NCBI RefSeq assembly: GCF_050948215.1 | Contig: NW_027488860.1 | Coordinates: forward strand, 124,001 to 188,000 | From: Halictus rubicundus | Lineage: Eukaryota > Arthropoda > Insecta > Hymenoptera > Halictidae | Direction: 5' to 3' | Length of the DNA: 64,000 nt | Part shown: piece after piece, positions 1-14,000 of the stretch | Position numbering within the stretch: position 1 is the stretch's first letter | Layout: each line of letters begins with the position of its first letter | The notes under the pieces: model-generated | Seen by the model: only the letters and a program-made list of their open reading frames with translations | Database searches by the model: none | What the model was told of the DNA's origin: nothing | Translations under genes and position numbers: made by a program

Positions 1-103
1 TCTATCCTATCCAATCCTCTATCCTATCCTATCCTCTATCCTATCCTATCCTCTATCCTATCCTATCCTCTATCCTATCCTATACTCTATCCTATCCAAT
101 CCT

Positions 104-2368
104 ATGTCCTATACTCTATCGTATCCTATTCTCTATCCTATCCTATCCTCCATCCTATCCTATCCTCTATCCTATCCTATCCTCTATCCTATCCTATCCT
201 CTATCCTATCTTATCCTCTATCCTATCCAATCCTATATCCTATCCTATCCGCTATCCTATCCTATCCTCTATCCTATTCTCTATCCTATCCTATCCTCTA
301 TCCTATCCAATTCCCTGTCCTTTCCTCTATTCGATCCTCTCCTCTATAATATCGAATCCTCTATCCTATCCTGTGCTCTATCCTATAATGTCATCCATCC
401 TATCCTATTCTCTATCCTATCGTATCAACTCTCCTATCCAATCCCCTATCCTATCCTCTTTCCTATGCTCTATCCTATCCTCTATCCTATCCTATCCTCT
501 ATCGTATCCTATCCTCTATCCTATCCTATCCTCTATCATATCCTATACCTCTATCCTATTCTATATTCTATCCCATCCTATCCGATCCTCTATCTTATCC
601 TATCATCTATCCTATCCTATCCTCAATCCTATCCCATCCTCTATCCTATCCACTATCGTATCCTATTCTCTATCCTATCCAATCATATATCCTATCCTCT
701 ATCCAATCCAATCCTCTATCCTATCCTATCCTATCATCTATCCTATCCTATCATCTATCCTATCCTATCCTCTATCCTATCCTATCCTCTATCCTATCCT
801 ATCCTCTATCCTATCCTATCCTCTATCCTATCCTATCCTATCATCTATCCTATCCTATCATCTATGCTATCCTATCCTCCATCCCATCCTATCCTCTATC
901 CTATCCAAACCTATATCCTATCCTATCCGCTATCCTGTCCTACCCTGTATCCTATAATATCACCTATTCTATCCAATCCTCTATCCTATCCTCTATCCTA
1001 TCCTATCCTCTGTCCTATCCACTATCGTATAATATCCTCTATAATATCCAATCCTATATCCTATCCTCTATACACTCCAATCCTCTATCCTATCCTATCC
1101 TCTATCCTATCCTATCCTCTATCCTATCCTATCCACTGTCCTATCCTATCCTCTATAATATCCTATCCTCTATACTATCCTATCCTCTATCCTATCCTAT
1201 CCTCTATCCTATCCTATCCTCTATCCTATCCTCTCCTCTATCGAATCCTATCCTTCATCCTATCCTATCCTCTATCCTATCCTATCCTCTATCATATCCT
1301 ATCCTCTATCCTGTCCTACCCTCTATCCTATAATATCACCTATTCTATCCAATCCTCTATCCTATCCTCTATCCTATCCTATCCTCTGTCCTATCTACTA
1401 TCGTATAATATCCTCTATCCTATCCTATCCTATCCTCTATCCTATCCTATCCTCTATCCGATCCTATCCTCTATCCTATCCTATCCTCTATCCTATCCTA
1501 TCCTCTATCCAACCCTATCCTCTATCCTATCCTATCCTATCCCCTATCCTATCCTATCCTCTATCCTATCCTATCCTCTATCCTATCCTATCGTCTATCC
1601 TATTCTATCCTCTATCCTATCTTATCCTCTATCCTATCCTATCCTCTATCCTATCCTATCCTCTATAATTTCGTATCCTCTATCCTATCTTATCCTCTAT
1701 CCTATCCAATCCTATATCCTATCCTATCCGCTATCCTATCCTATCCTCTATCCTATTCTCTATCCTATCCTATCCTCTATCCTATCCAATCCCCTATCCT
1801 TTCCTCTACTCGATCCTCTCCTCTATAATATCGAATCCTCTATCCTATCCTGTGCTCTATCCTATAATATCATCCATCCTATCCTATTCTCTATCCTATC
1901 GTATCGTCTATCCTATCCAATCCCCTATCCTATCCTCTTTCCTATCCTCTATCCTATCCTCTATCCTATCCTATCCTCTATCGACTCCTATCCTCTATCC
2001 TATCCAATCCCCTATCCTATCCTCCATGCTATTCTATCCTCTGTCCTATCCTATCCTCTATCCTATAATATCATCTATCCTATCCTATCCTCTATCCTGT
2101 TCTATTCTCTATCCTATCCTCTATCCTATAATATCCCCTATCCTATCCAATCCTCTATCCTATCCTCTATTCTATCCTCTATCCTATCCTATCCTCTATT
2201 ATATCCCATCCTCTATACTATCCTATCCTCTATTATATCCCATCCTCTATCCTATCCACTATCGTATCCTATTCTCTATCCTATCCAATCCTATATCCCA
2301 TCCTCTATAAAATCCAATCCTCTATCCAATCCTATCCTCTATCCTATCCTATCCTCTATCCTATCCAA
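104..2368. repeat. Family A duplication, copy 1 (about 2.2-2.3 kb)
   Basis: A string of variants starting with ATGTCCTATACTC at 104 recurs from 2,373 in the same order. Offsets are 2,269 bp near the start, 2,337 bp at the TATAATGTCATCC marker (about 385 and 2,722), 2,206 bp near 1,031/3,237 and 2,218 bp at the CCAACCC (1,509/3,727) and CGTCTATCC (1,592/3,810) markers. The changing offset shows several small indels since duplication. Variants such as CAATCC, CTCTTTCC and TATACACTCC are shared. A diverged third relative of the TATAAT-ATCATCC stretch lies at 1,852-1,960. Confidence 0.75.
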
Positions 2369-3865
2369 TCCGATGTCCTATACTCTATCGTATCCTATTC
2401 TCTATCCTATCCTATCCTCCATCCTATCCTATCCTCTATATTATCCTCTCCTCTATCCTATCCTATCCTCTATAATTTCGTATCCTCTATCCTATCCTAT
2501 CCTCTATCCTATCCAATCCTATATCCTATCCTATCCGCTATCCTGTCCTATCCTCTATCCTATAATATACCCTATCCTATCCAATCCTCTATCCTATCCT
2601 CTATCCTATCCTATCCTCTATATTATCCTATCCTCTATCCTATCCAATCCCCTGTCCTTTCCTCTATTCGATCCTCTCCTCTATAATATCGAATCCTCTA
2701 TCCTATCCTGTGCTCTATCCTATAATGTCATCCATCCTATCCTATTCTCTATCCTATCGTATCAACTCTCCTATCCAATCCCCTATCCTATCCTCTTTCC
2801 TATGCTCTATCCTATCCTCTATCCTATCCTATCCTCTATCGTATCCTATCCTCTATCCTATCCTATCCTCTATCATATCCTATACCTCTATCCTATTCTA
2901 TATTCTATCCCATCCTATCCGATCCTCTATCTTATCCTATCATCTATCCTATCCTATCATCTATCCTATCCTATCCTCTATCCTATCCTATCCTCTATCC
3001 TATCCTATCCTCTATCCTATCCTATCCTCTATCTTATCCTATCCTATCATCTATCCTATCCTATCATCTATCCTATCCTATCCTCCATCCCATCCTATCC
3101 TCTATCCTATCCAAACCTATATCCTATCCTATCCGCTATCCTGTCCTACCCTGTATCCTATAATATCACCTATTCTATCCAATCCTCTATCCTATCCTCT
3201 ATCCTATCCTATCCTCTGTCCTATCCACTATCGTATAATATCCTCTATAATATCCAATCCTATATCCTATCCTCTATACACTCCAATCCTCTATCCTATC
3301 CTATCCTCTATCCTATCCTATCCTCTATCCTATCGTATCCACTGTCCTATCCTATCCTCTATAATATCCTATACTCTATACTATCCTATCCTCTATCCTA
3401 TCCTATCCTCTATCCTATCCTATCCTCTATCCTATCCTCTCCTCTATCGAATCCTATCCTTCATCCTATCCTATCCTCTATCCTTTCCTATCCTCTATCA
3501 TATCCTATCCTCTATCCTGTCCTACCCTCTATCCTATAATATCACCTATTCTATCCAATCCTCTATCCTATCCTCTATCCTATCCTATCCTCTGTCCTAT
3601 CCACTATCGTTTAGTATCCTCTATCCTATCCTATCCTATCCTCTATCCTATCCTATCCTCTATCCGATCCTATCCTCTATCCTATCCTCTATCCTATCCT
3701 ATCCTCTATCCTATCCTATCCTCTATCCAACCCTATCCTCTATCCTATCCTATCCTATCCTCTATCCTATCCTATCCTCTATCCTATCCTATCCTCTATC
3801 CTATCCTATCGTCTATCCTATTCTATCCTCTATCCTATCCTATCCTCTATCCTATCCTATCCTCT
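2369..3865. repeat. Family A duplication, copy 2
   Basis: This is homologous to 104-1,645, with the same ordered variants. It differs by small indels (offset 2,206-2,337 bp) and by substitutions such as GTTTAG at 3,609, where copy 1 has GTATAATATCC. Beyond about 3,865 the sequence instead matches the stretch around 2,540, showing that a further exchange reset the phase there. Confidence 0.7.
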
Positions 3866-4650
3866 ATCCTGTCCTATCCTCTATCCTATAATATACCCTA
3901 TCCTATCCAATCCTCTATCCTATCCTCTATCCTATCCTCTATCCTATCCTCTATCCTATCCTATCCTCTATCCTATCCATTCCCCTATCCTATCTTCTAT
4001 TCTATCCTCTATCCTATCCTCTATCCTATCCTATCCTCTATCCTTTCCCATTCTATATCCTATCCTCTATCCTATCCTATCCTCTATCCTTTCCCATTCT
4101 ATATCCTATCCTCTATCCTATCCTATCCTCTATCCTATCCTATCCTATCCTGTATCCTATCCAATCCTCTATCCTATCCTATCCTCTGTCCTATCTACTA
4201 TCGTATAATATCCTCTATCCTATCCAATCCTATATAATATCCTCTATACACTCCAATCCTCTATCCTATCCTATCCTCTATCCTATCCTATCCTCTATCC
4301 TATCCTATCATCTATCCTATCCTATCCTCTATCCTATCCAATCCTCTATCCTATCCTCTATCTTATCCTATCCTGTATACTATCCTATCCTCATTCCTAT
4401 CCTATCCTCTATCCTATCCTATCCTCTATCCTATCCTATCCTCTATCTTATCCTATCCTCTGTCCTATCATATCCTCTATCGTCTCCTATCCTCTTTCCT
4501 ATACAATCCCCTATCCTATCCTCTATCTTATCCTATCCTCTATCCTATCCTATCCTCTATCCTATCCTATCCTCTATCCTATCCTATCCTATCCTCTATC
4601 GTCTCCAGTCCTCTATCCTATCCTATCCTCTATCCTATCCTATCCTCTAT
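3866..4650. repeat. Family A satellite, unphased link
   Basis: Twelve-mer satellite with family A variants (CATTCCCC, TTTCCCATTC, TATACACTCC, CTCATTCC). The string around 3,985-4,420 recurs near 6,890, 10,030 and 11,960, so this stretch belongs to the same higher-order pool as the block to the right. There is no gene-like content. Confidence 0.65.
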
Positions 4651-7600
4651 CCTACGCTATCCTCTATAATATCCTATCCTCTATCCTAACCTATCCTCTA
4701 TCCTATCCTATCCTCCATCCTATCCTATCCTCTATCCTATCCTATCCTCTATCCAATCCTATCCTCTATCCTATCCTAACCTCTATCCTATCCTATCCTC
4801 TGTCCTATGCTATCCTCTGTCCTATCCTATCCTCTATAATATCAAATCCTCTATCCTATCCTATCCACTATCGTATAATATACTCTATCCTATACAATCC
4901 TATATCCTATCCTCTATACACTCCAATCCTCTATCCTATCCTATCCTCTATCCTATCCTATCCTCTATCCTATCCTATCCTCTATCCTATCCTATCCTCT
5001 ATCCAATCCTATCCTCTATCCTATCCTAACCTCTATCCCATCCTATCCTCTATCCTATGCTATCCTCTGTCCTATCCTATCCTCTATAATATCAAATCCT
5101 CTATCCTATCCTATCCACTATCGTATAATATCCTCTATCCTATACAATCCTATATCCTATCCTCTATACACTCCAATCCTCTATCCTATCCTATCCTCTA
5201 TCCTATCCTATCCTCTATCCTATCCTATCCTATCCTCTATCGTCTCCAGTCCTCTATCCTATACAATCCCCTACCATATCCTCTATCGTCTCCTATCCTC
5301 TTTCCTATACAATCCCCTATCCTATCCTCTATCTTATCCTATCCTCTATCCTATCCTATCCTCTATCCTATCCTATCCTATCCTCTATCGTCTCCAGTCC
5401 TCTATCCTATCCTATCCTCTATCCTACGCTATCCTCTATAATATCCTATCCTCTATCCTAACCTATCCTCTATCCTATCCTATCCTCCATCCTATCCTAT
5501 CCTCTATCCTATCCTATCCTCTATCCAATCCTATCCTCTATCCTATCCTAACCTCTATCCTATCCTATCCTCTATCCTATGCTATCCTCTGTCCTATCCT
5601 ATCCTCTATAATATCAAATCCTCTATCCTATCCTATCCACTATCGTATAATATACTCTATCCTATACAATCCTATATCCTATCCTCTATACACTCCAATC
5701 CTCTATCCTATCCTATCCTCTATCCTATCCTATCCTCTATCCTATCCTATCCTCTATCCTATCCTATCCTCTATCCAATCCTATCCTCTATCCTATCCTA
5801 ACCTCTATCCCATCCTATCCTCTATCCTATGCTATCCTCTGTCCTATCCTATCCTCTATAATATCAAACCCTCTATCCTATCCTATCCACTATCGTATAA
5901 TATCCTCTATCCTATACAATCCTATATCCTATCCTCTATACACTCCAATCCTCTATCCTATCCTATCCTCTATCCTATCCTATCCTCTATCATATCCTAT
6001 CCTCTATCCTGTCCTACCCTCTATCCTATAATATCACCTATTCTATCCAATCCTCTATCCTATCCTCTATCCTATCCTATCCTCTGTCCTATCCACTATC
6101 GTTTAGTATCCTCTATCCTATCCTATCCTATCCTCTATCCTATCCTATCCTCTATCCGATCCTATCCTCTATCCTATCCTCTATCCTATCCTATCCTCTA
6201 TCCTATCCTATCCTCTATCCAACCCTATCCTCTATCCTATCCTATCCTATCCTCTATCCTATCCTATCATCTATCCTATCCTATCCTCCATCCCATCCTA
6301 TCCTGTATCCTATCCTATCCTCTATCCTATCCTATCCTCTATCCTATCCTCTCCTCTATCGAATCCTATCCTTCATCCTATCCTATCCTCTATCCTATCC
6401 TATCCTCTATCATATCCTATCCTCTATCCTGTCCTACCCTCTATCCTATAATATCACCTATTCTATCCAATCCTCTATCCTATCCTCTATCCTATCCTAT
6501 CCTCTGTCCTATCCACTATCGTTTAGTATCCTCTATCCTATCCTATCCTATCCTCTATCCTATCCTATCCTCTATCCGATCCTATCCTCTATCCTATCCT
6601 CTATCCTATCCTATCCTCTATCCTATCCTATCCTCTATCCAACCCTATCCTCTATCCTATCCTATCCTATCCTCTATCCTATCCTATCCTCTATCCTATC
6701 CTATCCTCTATCCTATCCTATCGTCTATCCTATTCTATCCTCTATCCTATCCTATCCTCTATCCTATCCTATCCTCTATCCTGTCCTATCCTCTATCCTA
6801 TAATATACCCTATCCTATCCAATCCTCTATCCTATCCTCTATCCTATCCTCCATCCTATCCTCTATCCTATCCTATCCTCTATCCTATCCATTCCCCTAT
6901 CCTATCTTCTATTCTATCCTCTATCCTATCCTCTACCCTATCCTATCCTCTATCCTTTCCCATTCTATATCCTATCCTCTATCCTATCCTATCCTCTATC
7001 CTATCCTATCCTCTATCCTATCCTATCCTCTATCCTATCCTATCCTATCCTGTATCCTATCCAATCCTCTATCCTATCCTATCCTCTGTCCTATCTACTA
7101 TCGTATAATATCCTCTATCCTATCCAATCCTATATAATATCCTCTATACACTCCAATCCTCTATCCTATCCTATCCTCTATCCTATCCTATCCTCTATCC
7201 TATCCTATCATCTATCCTATCCTATCCTCTATCCTATCCAATCCTCTATCCTATCCTCTATCTTATCCTATCCTGTATACCATCCTATCCTCATTCCTAT
7301 CCTATCCTCTATCCTATCCTATCCTCTATCCTATCCTATCCTCTATCCTATCCTATCCTCTATCTTATCCTATCCTCTGTCCTATCATATCCTCTATCGT
7401 CTCCTATCCTCTTTCCTATACAATCCCCTATCCTATCCTCTATCTTATCCTATCCTCTATCCTATCCTATCCTCTATCCTATCCTATCCTCTATCCTATC
7501 CTATCCTATCCTCTATCGTCTCCAGTCCTCTATCCTATCCTATCCTCTATCTTATCCTATCCTCTATCCTATCCTATCCTCTATCCTATCCTATCCTCTA

Positions 7601-7805
7601 TCCTATCCTATCCTATCCTCTATCGTCTCCAGTCCTCTATCCTATACAATCCCCTACCATATCCTCTATCGTCTCCTATCCTCTTTCCTATACAATCCCC
7701 TATCCTATCCTCTATCTTATCCTATCCTCTATCCTATCCTATCCTCTATCCTATCCTATCCTATCCTCTATCGTCTCCAGTCCTCTATCCTATCCTATCC
7801 TCTAT
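4651..7805. repeat. Higher-order repeat unit 1, 3,155 bp
   Basis: The marker CCTACGCTATCC occurs at 4,651, 5,423, 7,806, 8,578, 10,927, 12,594 and 13,373. The first four give spacings of 772, 2,383 and 772 bp, so 4,651 to 7,806 and 5,423 to 8,578 are both exactly 3,155 bp apart. A second marker, CTACCATATCC, gives the same 3,155-bp offset (5,271 to 8,426). The unit is itself partly internally duplicated: the 772-bp block from 4,651 repeats from 5,423. It also holds two copies of the CACTATCGTTTAG variant, 420 bp apart (6,101 and 6,521). Confidence 0.85.
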
Positions 7806-10800
7806 CCTACGCTATCCTCTATAATATCCTATCCTCTATCCTAACCTATCCTCTATCCTATCCTATCCTCCATCCTATCCTATCCTCTATCCTATCCTAT
7901 CCTCTATCCAATCCTATCCTCTATCCTATCCTAACCTCTATCCTATCCTATCCTCTATCCTATGCTATCCTCTGTCCTATCCTATCCTCTATAATATCAA
8001 ATCCTCTATCCTATCCTATCCACTATCGTATAATATACTCTATCCTATACAATCCTATATCCTATCCTCTATACACTCCAATCCTCTATCCTATCCTATC
8101 CTCTATCCTATCCTATCCTCTATCCTATCCTATCCTCTATCCTATCCTATCCTCTATCCAATCCTATCCTCTATCCTATCCTAACCTCTATCCCATCCTA
8201 TCCTCTATCCTATGCTATCCTCTGTCCTATCCTATCCTCTATAATATCAAACCCTCTATCCTATCCTATCCACTATCGTATAATATCCTCTATCCTATAC
8301 AATCCTATATCCTATCCTCTATACACTCCAATCCTCTATCCTATCCTATCCTCTATCCTATCCTATCCTCTATCCTATCCTATCCTATCCTCTATCGTCT
8401 CCAGTCCTCTATCCTATACAATCCCCTACCATATCCTCTATCGTCTCCTATCCTCTTTCCTATACAATCCCCTATCCTATCCTCTATCTTATCCTATCCT
8501 CTATCCTATCCTATCCTCTATCCTATCCTATCCTATCCTCTATCGTCTCCAGTCCTCTATCCTATCCTATCCTCTATCCTACGCTATCCTCTATAATATC
8601 CTATCCTCTATCCTAACCTATCCTCTATCCTATCCTATCCTCCATCCTATCCTATCCTATCCTCTATCCTATCCTATCCTCTATCCAATCCTATCCTCTA
8701 TCCTATCCTAACCTCTATCCTATCCTATCCTCTATCCTATGCTATCCTCTGTCCTATCCTATCCTCTATAATATCAAATCCTCTATCCTATCCTATCCAC
8801 TATCGTATAATATACTCTATCCTATACAATCCTATATCCTATCCTCTATACACTCCAATCCTCTATCCTATCCTATCCTCTATCCTATCCTATCCTCTAT
8901 CCTATCCTATCCTCTATCCTATCCTATCCTCTATCCAATCCTATCCTCTATCCTATCCTAACCTCTATCCCATCCTATCCTCTATCCTATGCTATCCTCT
9001 GTCCTATCCTATCCTCTATAATATCAAACCCTCTATCCTATCCTATCCACTATCGTATAATATCCTCTATCCTATACAATCCTATATCCTATCCTCTATA
9101 CACTCCAATCCTCTATCCTATCCTATCCTCTATCCTATCCTATCCTCTATCATATCCTATCCTCTATCCTGTCCTACCCTCTATCCTATAATATCACCTA
9201 TTCTATCCAATCCTCTATCCTATCCTCTATCCTATCCTATCCTCTGTCCTATCCACTATCGTTTAGTATCCTCTATCCTATCCTATCCTCTATCCGATCC
9301 TATCCTCTATCCTATCCTCTATCCTATCCTATCCTCTATCCTATCCTATCCTCTATCCAACCCTATCCTCTATCCTATCCTATCCTATCCTCTATCCTAT
9401 CCTATCATCTATCCTATCCTATCCTCCATCCCATCCTATCCTGTATCCTATCCTATCCTCTATCCTATCCTATCCTCTATCCTATCCTCTCCTCTATCGA
9501 ATCCTATCCTTCATCCTATCCTATCCTCTATCCTATCCTATCCTCTATCATATCCTATCCTCTATCCTGTCCTACCCTCTATCCTATAATATCACCTATT
9601 CTATCCAATCCTCTATCCTATCCTCTATCCTATCCTATCCTCTGTCCTATCCACTATCGTTTAGTATCCTCTATCCTATCCTATCCTATCCTCTATCCTA
9701 TCCTATCCTCTATCCGATCCTATCCTCTATCCTATCCTCTATCCTATCCTATCCTCTATCCTATCCTATCCTCTATCCAACCCTATCCTCTATCCTATCC
9801 TATCCTATCCTCTATCCTATCCTATCCTCTATCCTATCCTATCCTCTATCCTATCCTATCGTCTATCCTATTCTATCCTCTATCCTATCCTATCCTCTAT
9901 CCTATCCTATCCTCTATCCTGTCCTATCCTCTATCCTATAATATACCCTATCCTATCCAATCCTCTATCCTATCCTCTATCCTATCCTCCATCCTATCCT
10001 CTATCCTATCCTATCCTCTATCCTATCCATTCCCCTATCCTATCTTCTATTCTATCCTCTATCCTATCCTCTATCCTATCCTATCCTCTATCCTTTCCCA
10101 TTCTATATCCTATCCTCTATCCTATCCTATCCTCTATCCTATCCTATCCTCTATCCTATCCTATCCTATCCTGTATCCTATCCAATCCTCTATCCTATCC
10201 TATCCTCTGTCCTATCTACTATCGTATAATATCCTCTATCCTATCCAATCCTATATAATATCCTCTATACACTCCAATCCTCTATCCTATCCTATCCTCT
10301 ATCCTATCCTATCCTCTATCCTATCCTATCATCTATCCTATCCTATCCTCTATCCTATCCAATCCTCTATCCTATCCTCTATCTTATCCTATCCTGTATA
10401 CTATCCTATCCTCATTCCTATCCTATCCTCTATCCTATCCTATCCTCTATCCTATCCTATCCTCTATCCTATCCTATCCTCTATCTTATCCTATCCTCTG
10501 TCCTATCATATCCTCTATCGTCTCCTATCCTCTTTCCTATACAATCCCCTATCCTATCCTCTATCTTATCCTATCCTCTATCCTATCCTATCCTCTATCC
10601 TATCCTATCCTCTATCCTATCCTATCCTATCCTCTATCGTCTCCAGTCCTCTATCCTATCCTATCCTCTATCTTATCCTATCCTCTATCCTATCCTATCC
10701 TCTATCCTATCCTATCCTCTATCCTATCCTATCCTATCCTCTATCGTCTCCAGTCCTCTATCCTATACAATCCCCTACCATATCCTCTATCGTCTCCTAT

Positions 10801-10926
10801 CCTCTTTCCTATACAATCCCCTATCCTATCCTCTATCTTATCCTATCCTCTATCCTATCCTATCCTCTATCCTATCCTATCCTATCCTCTATCGTCTCCA
10901 GTCCTCTATCCTATCCTATCCTCTAT
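7806..10926. repeat. Higher-order repeat unit 2, about 3.12 kb
   Basis: This is the second copy of the 3,155-bp unit, beginning at the CCTACGCTATCC marker. It keeps the 772-bp internal duplication (markers at 7,806 and 8,578) and the paired CACTATCGTTTAG variants (9,261 and 9,659, now 398 bp apart). The next marker is 3,121 bp downstream, so the unit has lost about 34 bp relative to unit 1; the pair spacing of 398 against 420 bp places about 22 bp of this loss between those markers. Confidence 0.82.
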
Positions 10927-13900
10927 CCTACGCTATCCTCTATAATATCCTATCCTCTATCCTAACCTATCCTCTATCCTATCCTATCCTCCATCCTATC
11001 CTATCCTCTATCCTATCCTATCCTCTATCCAATCCTATCCGCTATCCTATCCTAACCTCTATCCTATCCTATCCTCTATCCTATGCTATCCTCTGTCCTA
11101 TCCTATCCTCTATAATATCAAATCCTCTATCCTATCCTATCCACTATCGTATAATATACTCTATCCTATACAATCCTATATCCTATCCTCTATACACTCC
11201 AATCCTCTATCCTATCCTATCCTCTATCCTATCCTATCCTCTATCCTATCCTATCCTCTATCCTATCCTATCCTCTATCCAATCCTATCCTCTATCCTAT
11301 CCTAACCTCTATCCCATCCTATCCTCTATCCTATGCTATCCTCTGTCCTATCCTATCCTCTATAATATCAAACCCTCTATCCTATCCTATCCACTATCGT
11401 ATAATATCCTCTATCCTATACAATCCTATATCCTATCCTCTATACACTCCAATCCTCTATCCTATCCTATCCTCTATCCTATCCTATCCTCTATCATATC
11501 CTATCCTCTATCCTGTCCTACCCTCTATCCTATAATATCACCTATTCTATCCAATCCTCTATCCTATCCTCTATCCTATCCTATCCTCTGTCCTATCCAC
11601 TATCGTTTAGTATCCTCTATCCTATCCTATCCTATCCTCTATCCTATCCTATCCTCTATCCGATCCTATCCTCTATCCTATCCTCTATCCTATCCTATCC
11701 TCTATCCTATCCTATCCTCTATCCAACCCTATCCTCTATCCTATCCTATCCTATCCTCTATCCTATCCTATCCTCTATCCTATCCTATCCTCTATCCTAT
11801 CCTATCGTCTATCCTATTCTATCCTCTATCCTATCCTATCCTCTATCCTATCCTATCCTCTATCCTGTAATATCCTCTATCCTATAATATACCCTATCCT
11901 ATCCAATCCTCTATCCTATCCTCTATCCTATCCTCTATCCTATCCTCTATCCTATCCTATCCTCTATCCTATCCATTCCCCTATCCTATCTTCTATTCTA
12001 TCCTCTATCCTATCCTCTATCCTATCCTATCCTCTATCCTTTCCCATTCTATATCCTATCCTCTATCCTATCCTATCCTCTATCCTATCCTATCCTATCC
12101 TGTATCCTATCCAATCCTCTATCCTATCCTATCCTCTGTCCTATCTACTATCGTATAATATCCTCTATCCTATCCAATCCTATATAATATCCTCTATACA
12201 CTCCAATCCTCTATCCTATCCTATCCTCTATCCTATCCTATCATCTATCCTATCCTATCCTCTATCCTATCCAATCCTCTATCCTATCCTCTATCTTATC
12301 CTATCCTGTATACTATCCTATCCTCATTCCTATCCTATCCTCTATCCTATCCTATCCTCTATCCTATCCTATCCTCTATCTTATCCTATCCTCTGTCCTA
12401 TCATATCCTCTATCGTCTCCTATCCTCTTTCCTATACAATCCCCTATCCTATCCTCTATCTTATCCTATCCTCTATCCTATCCTATCCTCTATCCTATCC
12501 TATCCTCTATCCTATCCTATCCTATCCTCTATCGTCTCCAGTCCTCTATCCTATCCTATCCTCTATCCTATCCTATCCTCTATCCTACGCTATCCTCTAT
12601 AATATCCTATCCTCTATCCTAACCTATCCTCTATCCTATCCTATCCTCCATCCTATCCTATCCTCTATCCTATCCTATCCTCTATCCAATCCTATCCTCT
12701 ATCCTATCCTAACCTCTATCCTATCCTATCCTCTGTCCTATGCTATCCTCTGTCCTATCCTATCCTCTATAATATCAAATCCTCTATCCTATCCTATCCA
12801 CTATCGTATAATATACTCTATCCTATACAATCCTATATCCTATCCTCTATACACTCCAATCCTCTATCCTATCCTATCCTCTATCCTATCCTATCCTCTA
12901 TCCTATCCTATCCTCTATCCTATCCTATCCTCTATCCAATCCTATCCTCTATCCTATCCTAACCTCTATCCCATCCTATCCTCTATCCTATGCTATCCTC
13001 TGTCCTATCCTATCCTCTATAATATCAAATCCTCTATCCTATCCTATCCACTATCGTATAATATCCTCTATCCTATACAATCCTATATCCTATCCTCTAT
13101 ACACTCCAATCCTCTATCCTATCCTATCCTCTATCCTATCCTATCCTCTATCCTATCCTATCCTATCCTCTATCGTCTCCAGTCCTCTATCCTATACAAT
13201 CCCCTACCATATCCTCTATCGTCTCCTATCCTCTTTCCTATACAATCCCCTATCCTATCCTCTATCTTATCCTATCCTCTATCCTATCCTATCCTCTATC
13301 CTATCCTATCCTATCCTCTATCGTCTCCAGTCCTCTATCCTATCCTATCCTCTATCCTATCCTATCCTCTATCCTACGCTATCCTCTATAATATCCTATC
13401 CTCTATCCTAACCTATCCTCTATCCTATCCTATCCTCCATCCTATCCTATCCTCTATCCTATCCTATCCTCTATCCAATCCTATCCTCTATCCTATCCTA
13501 ACCTCTATCCTATCCTATCCTCTATCCTATGCTATCCTCTGTCCTATCCTATCCTCTATAATATCAAATCCTCTATCCTATCCTATCCACTATCGTATAA
13601 TATACTCTATCCTATACAATCCTATATCCTATCCTCTATACACTCCAATCCTCTATCCTATCCTATCCTCTATCCTATCCTATCCTCTATCCTATCCTAT
13701 CCTCTATCCTATCCTATCCTCTATCCAATCCTATCCTCTATCCTATCCTAACCTCTATCCCATCCTATCCTCTATCCTATGCTATCCTCTGTCCTATCCT
13801 ATCCTCTATAATATCAAACCCTCTATCCTATCCTATCCACTATCGTATAATATCCTCTATCCTATACAATCCTATATCCTATCCTCTATACACTCCAATC

Positions 13901-14000
13901 CTCTATCCTATCCTATCCTCTATCCTATCCTATCCTCTATCCTATCCTATCCTCTATCCTGTCCTATCCTCTATCCTATAATATCCCCTATCCTATCCAA
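10927..14000. repeat. Higher-order repeat unit 3, rearranged
   Basis: The unit starts with CCTACGCTATCC at 10,927, but the partner marker expected 772 bp later is absent. Only one GTTTAG variant is present (11,605). The CCTACGCTATCC pair reappears at 12,594 and 13,373, 779 bp apart. This is what unequal exchange within the array would leave. From about 13,930 the marker order is lost. Confidence 0.7.

Noticed and set aside
465..3539. A 1,024-codon open frame and dozens of shorter + strand frames rich in YPIL/SYPL/SSIL
   Set aside because: They are pure translations of the satellite, occur in overlapping frames at the same place, switch repeat type at each phase shift and have no domain, start context or codon signal. 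They follow from absence of stop codons in the repeat word.
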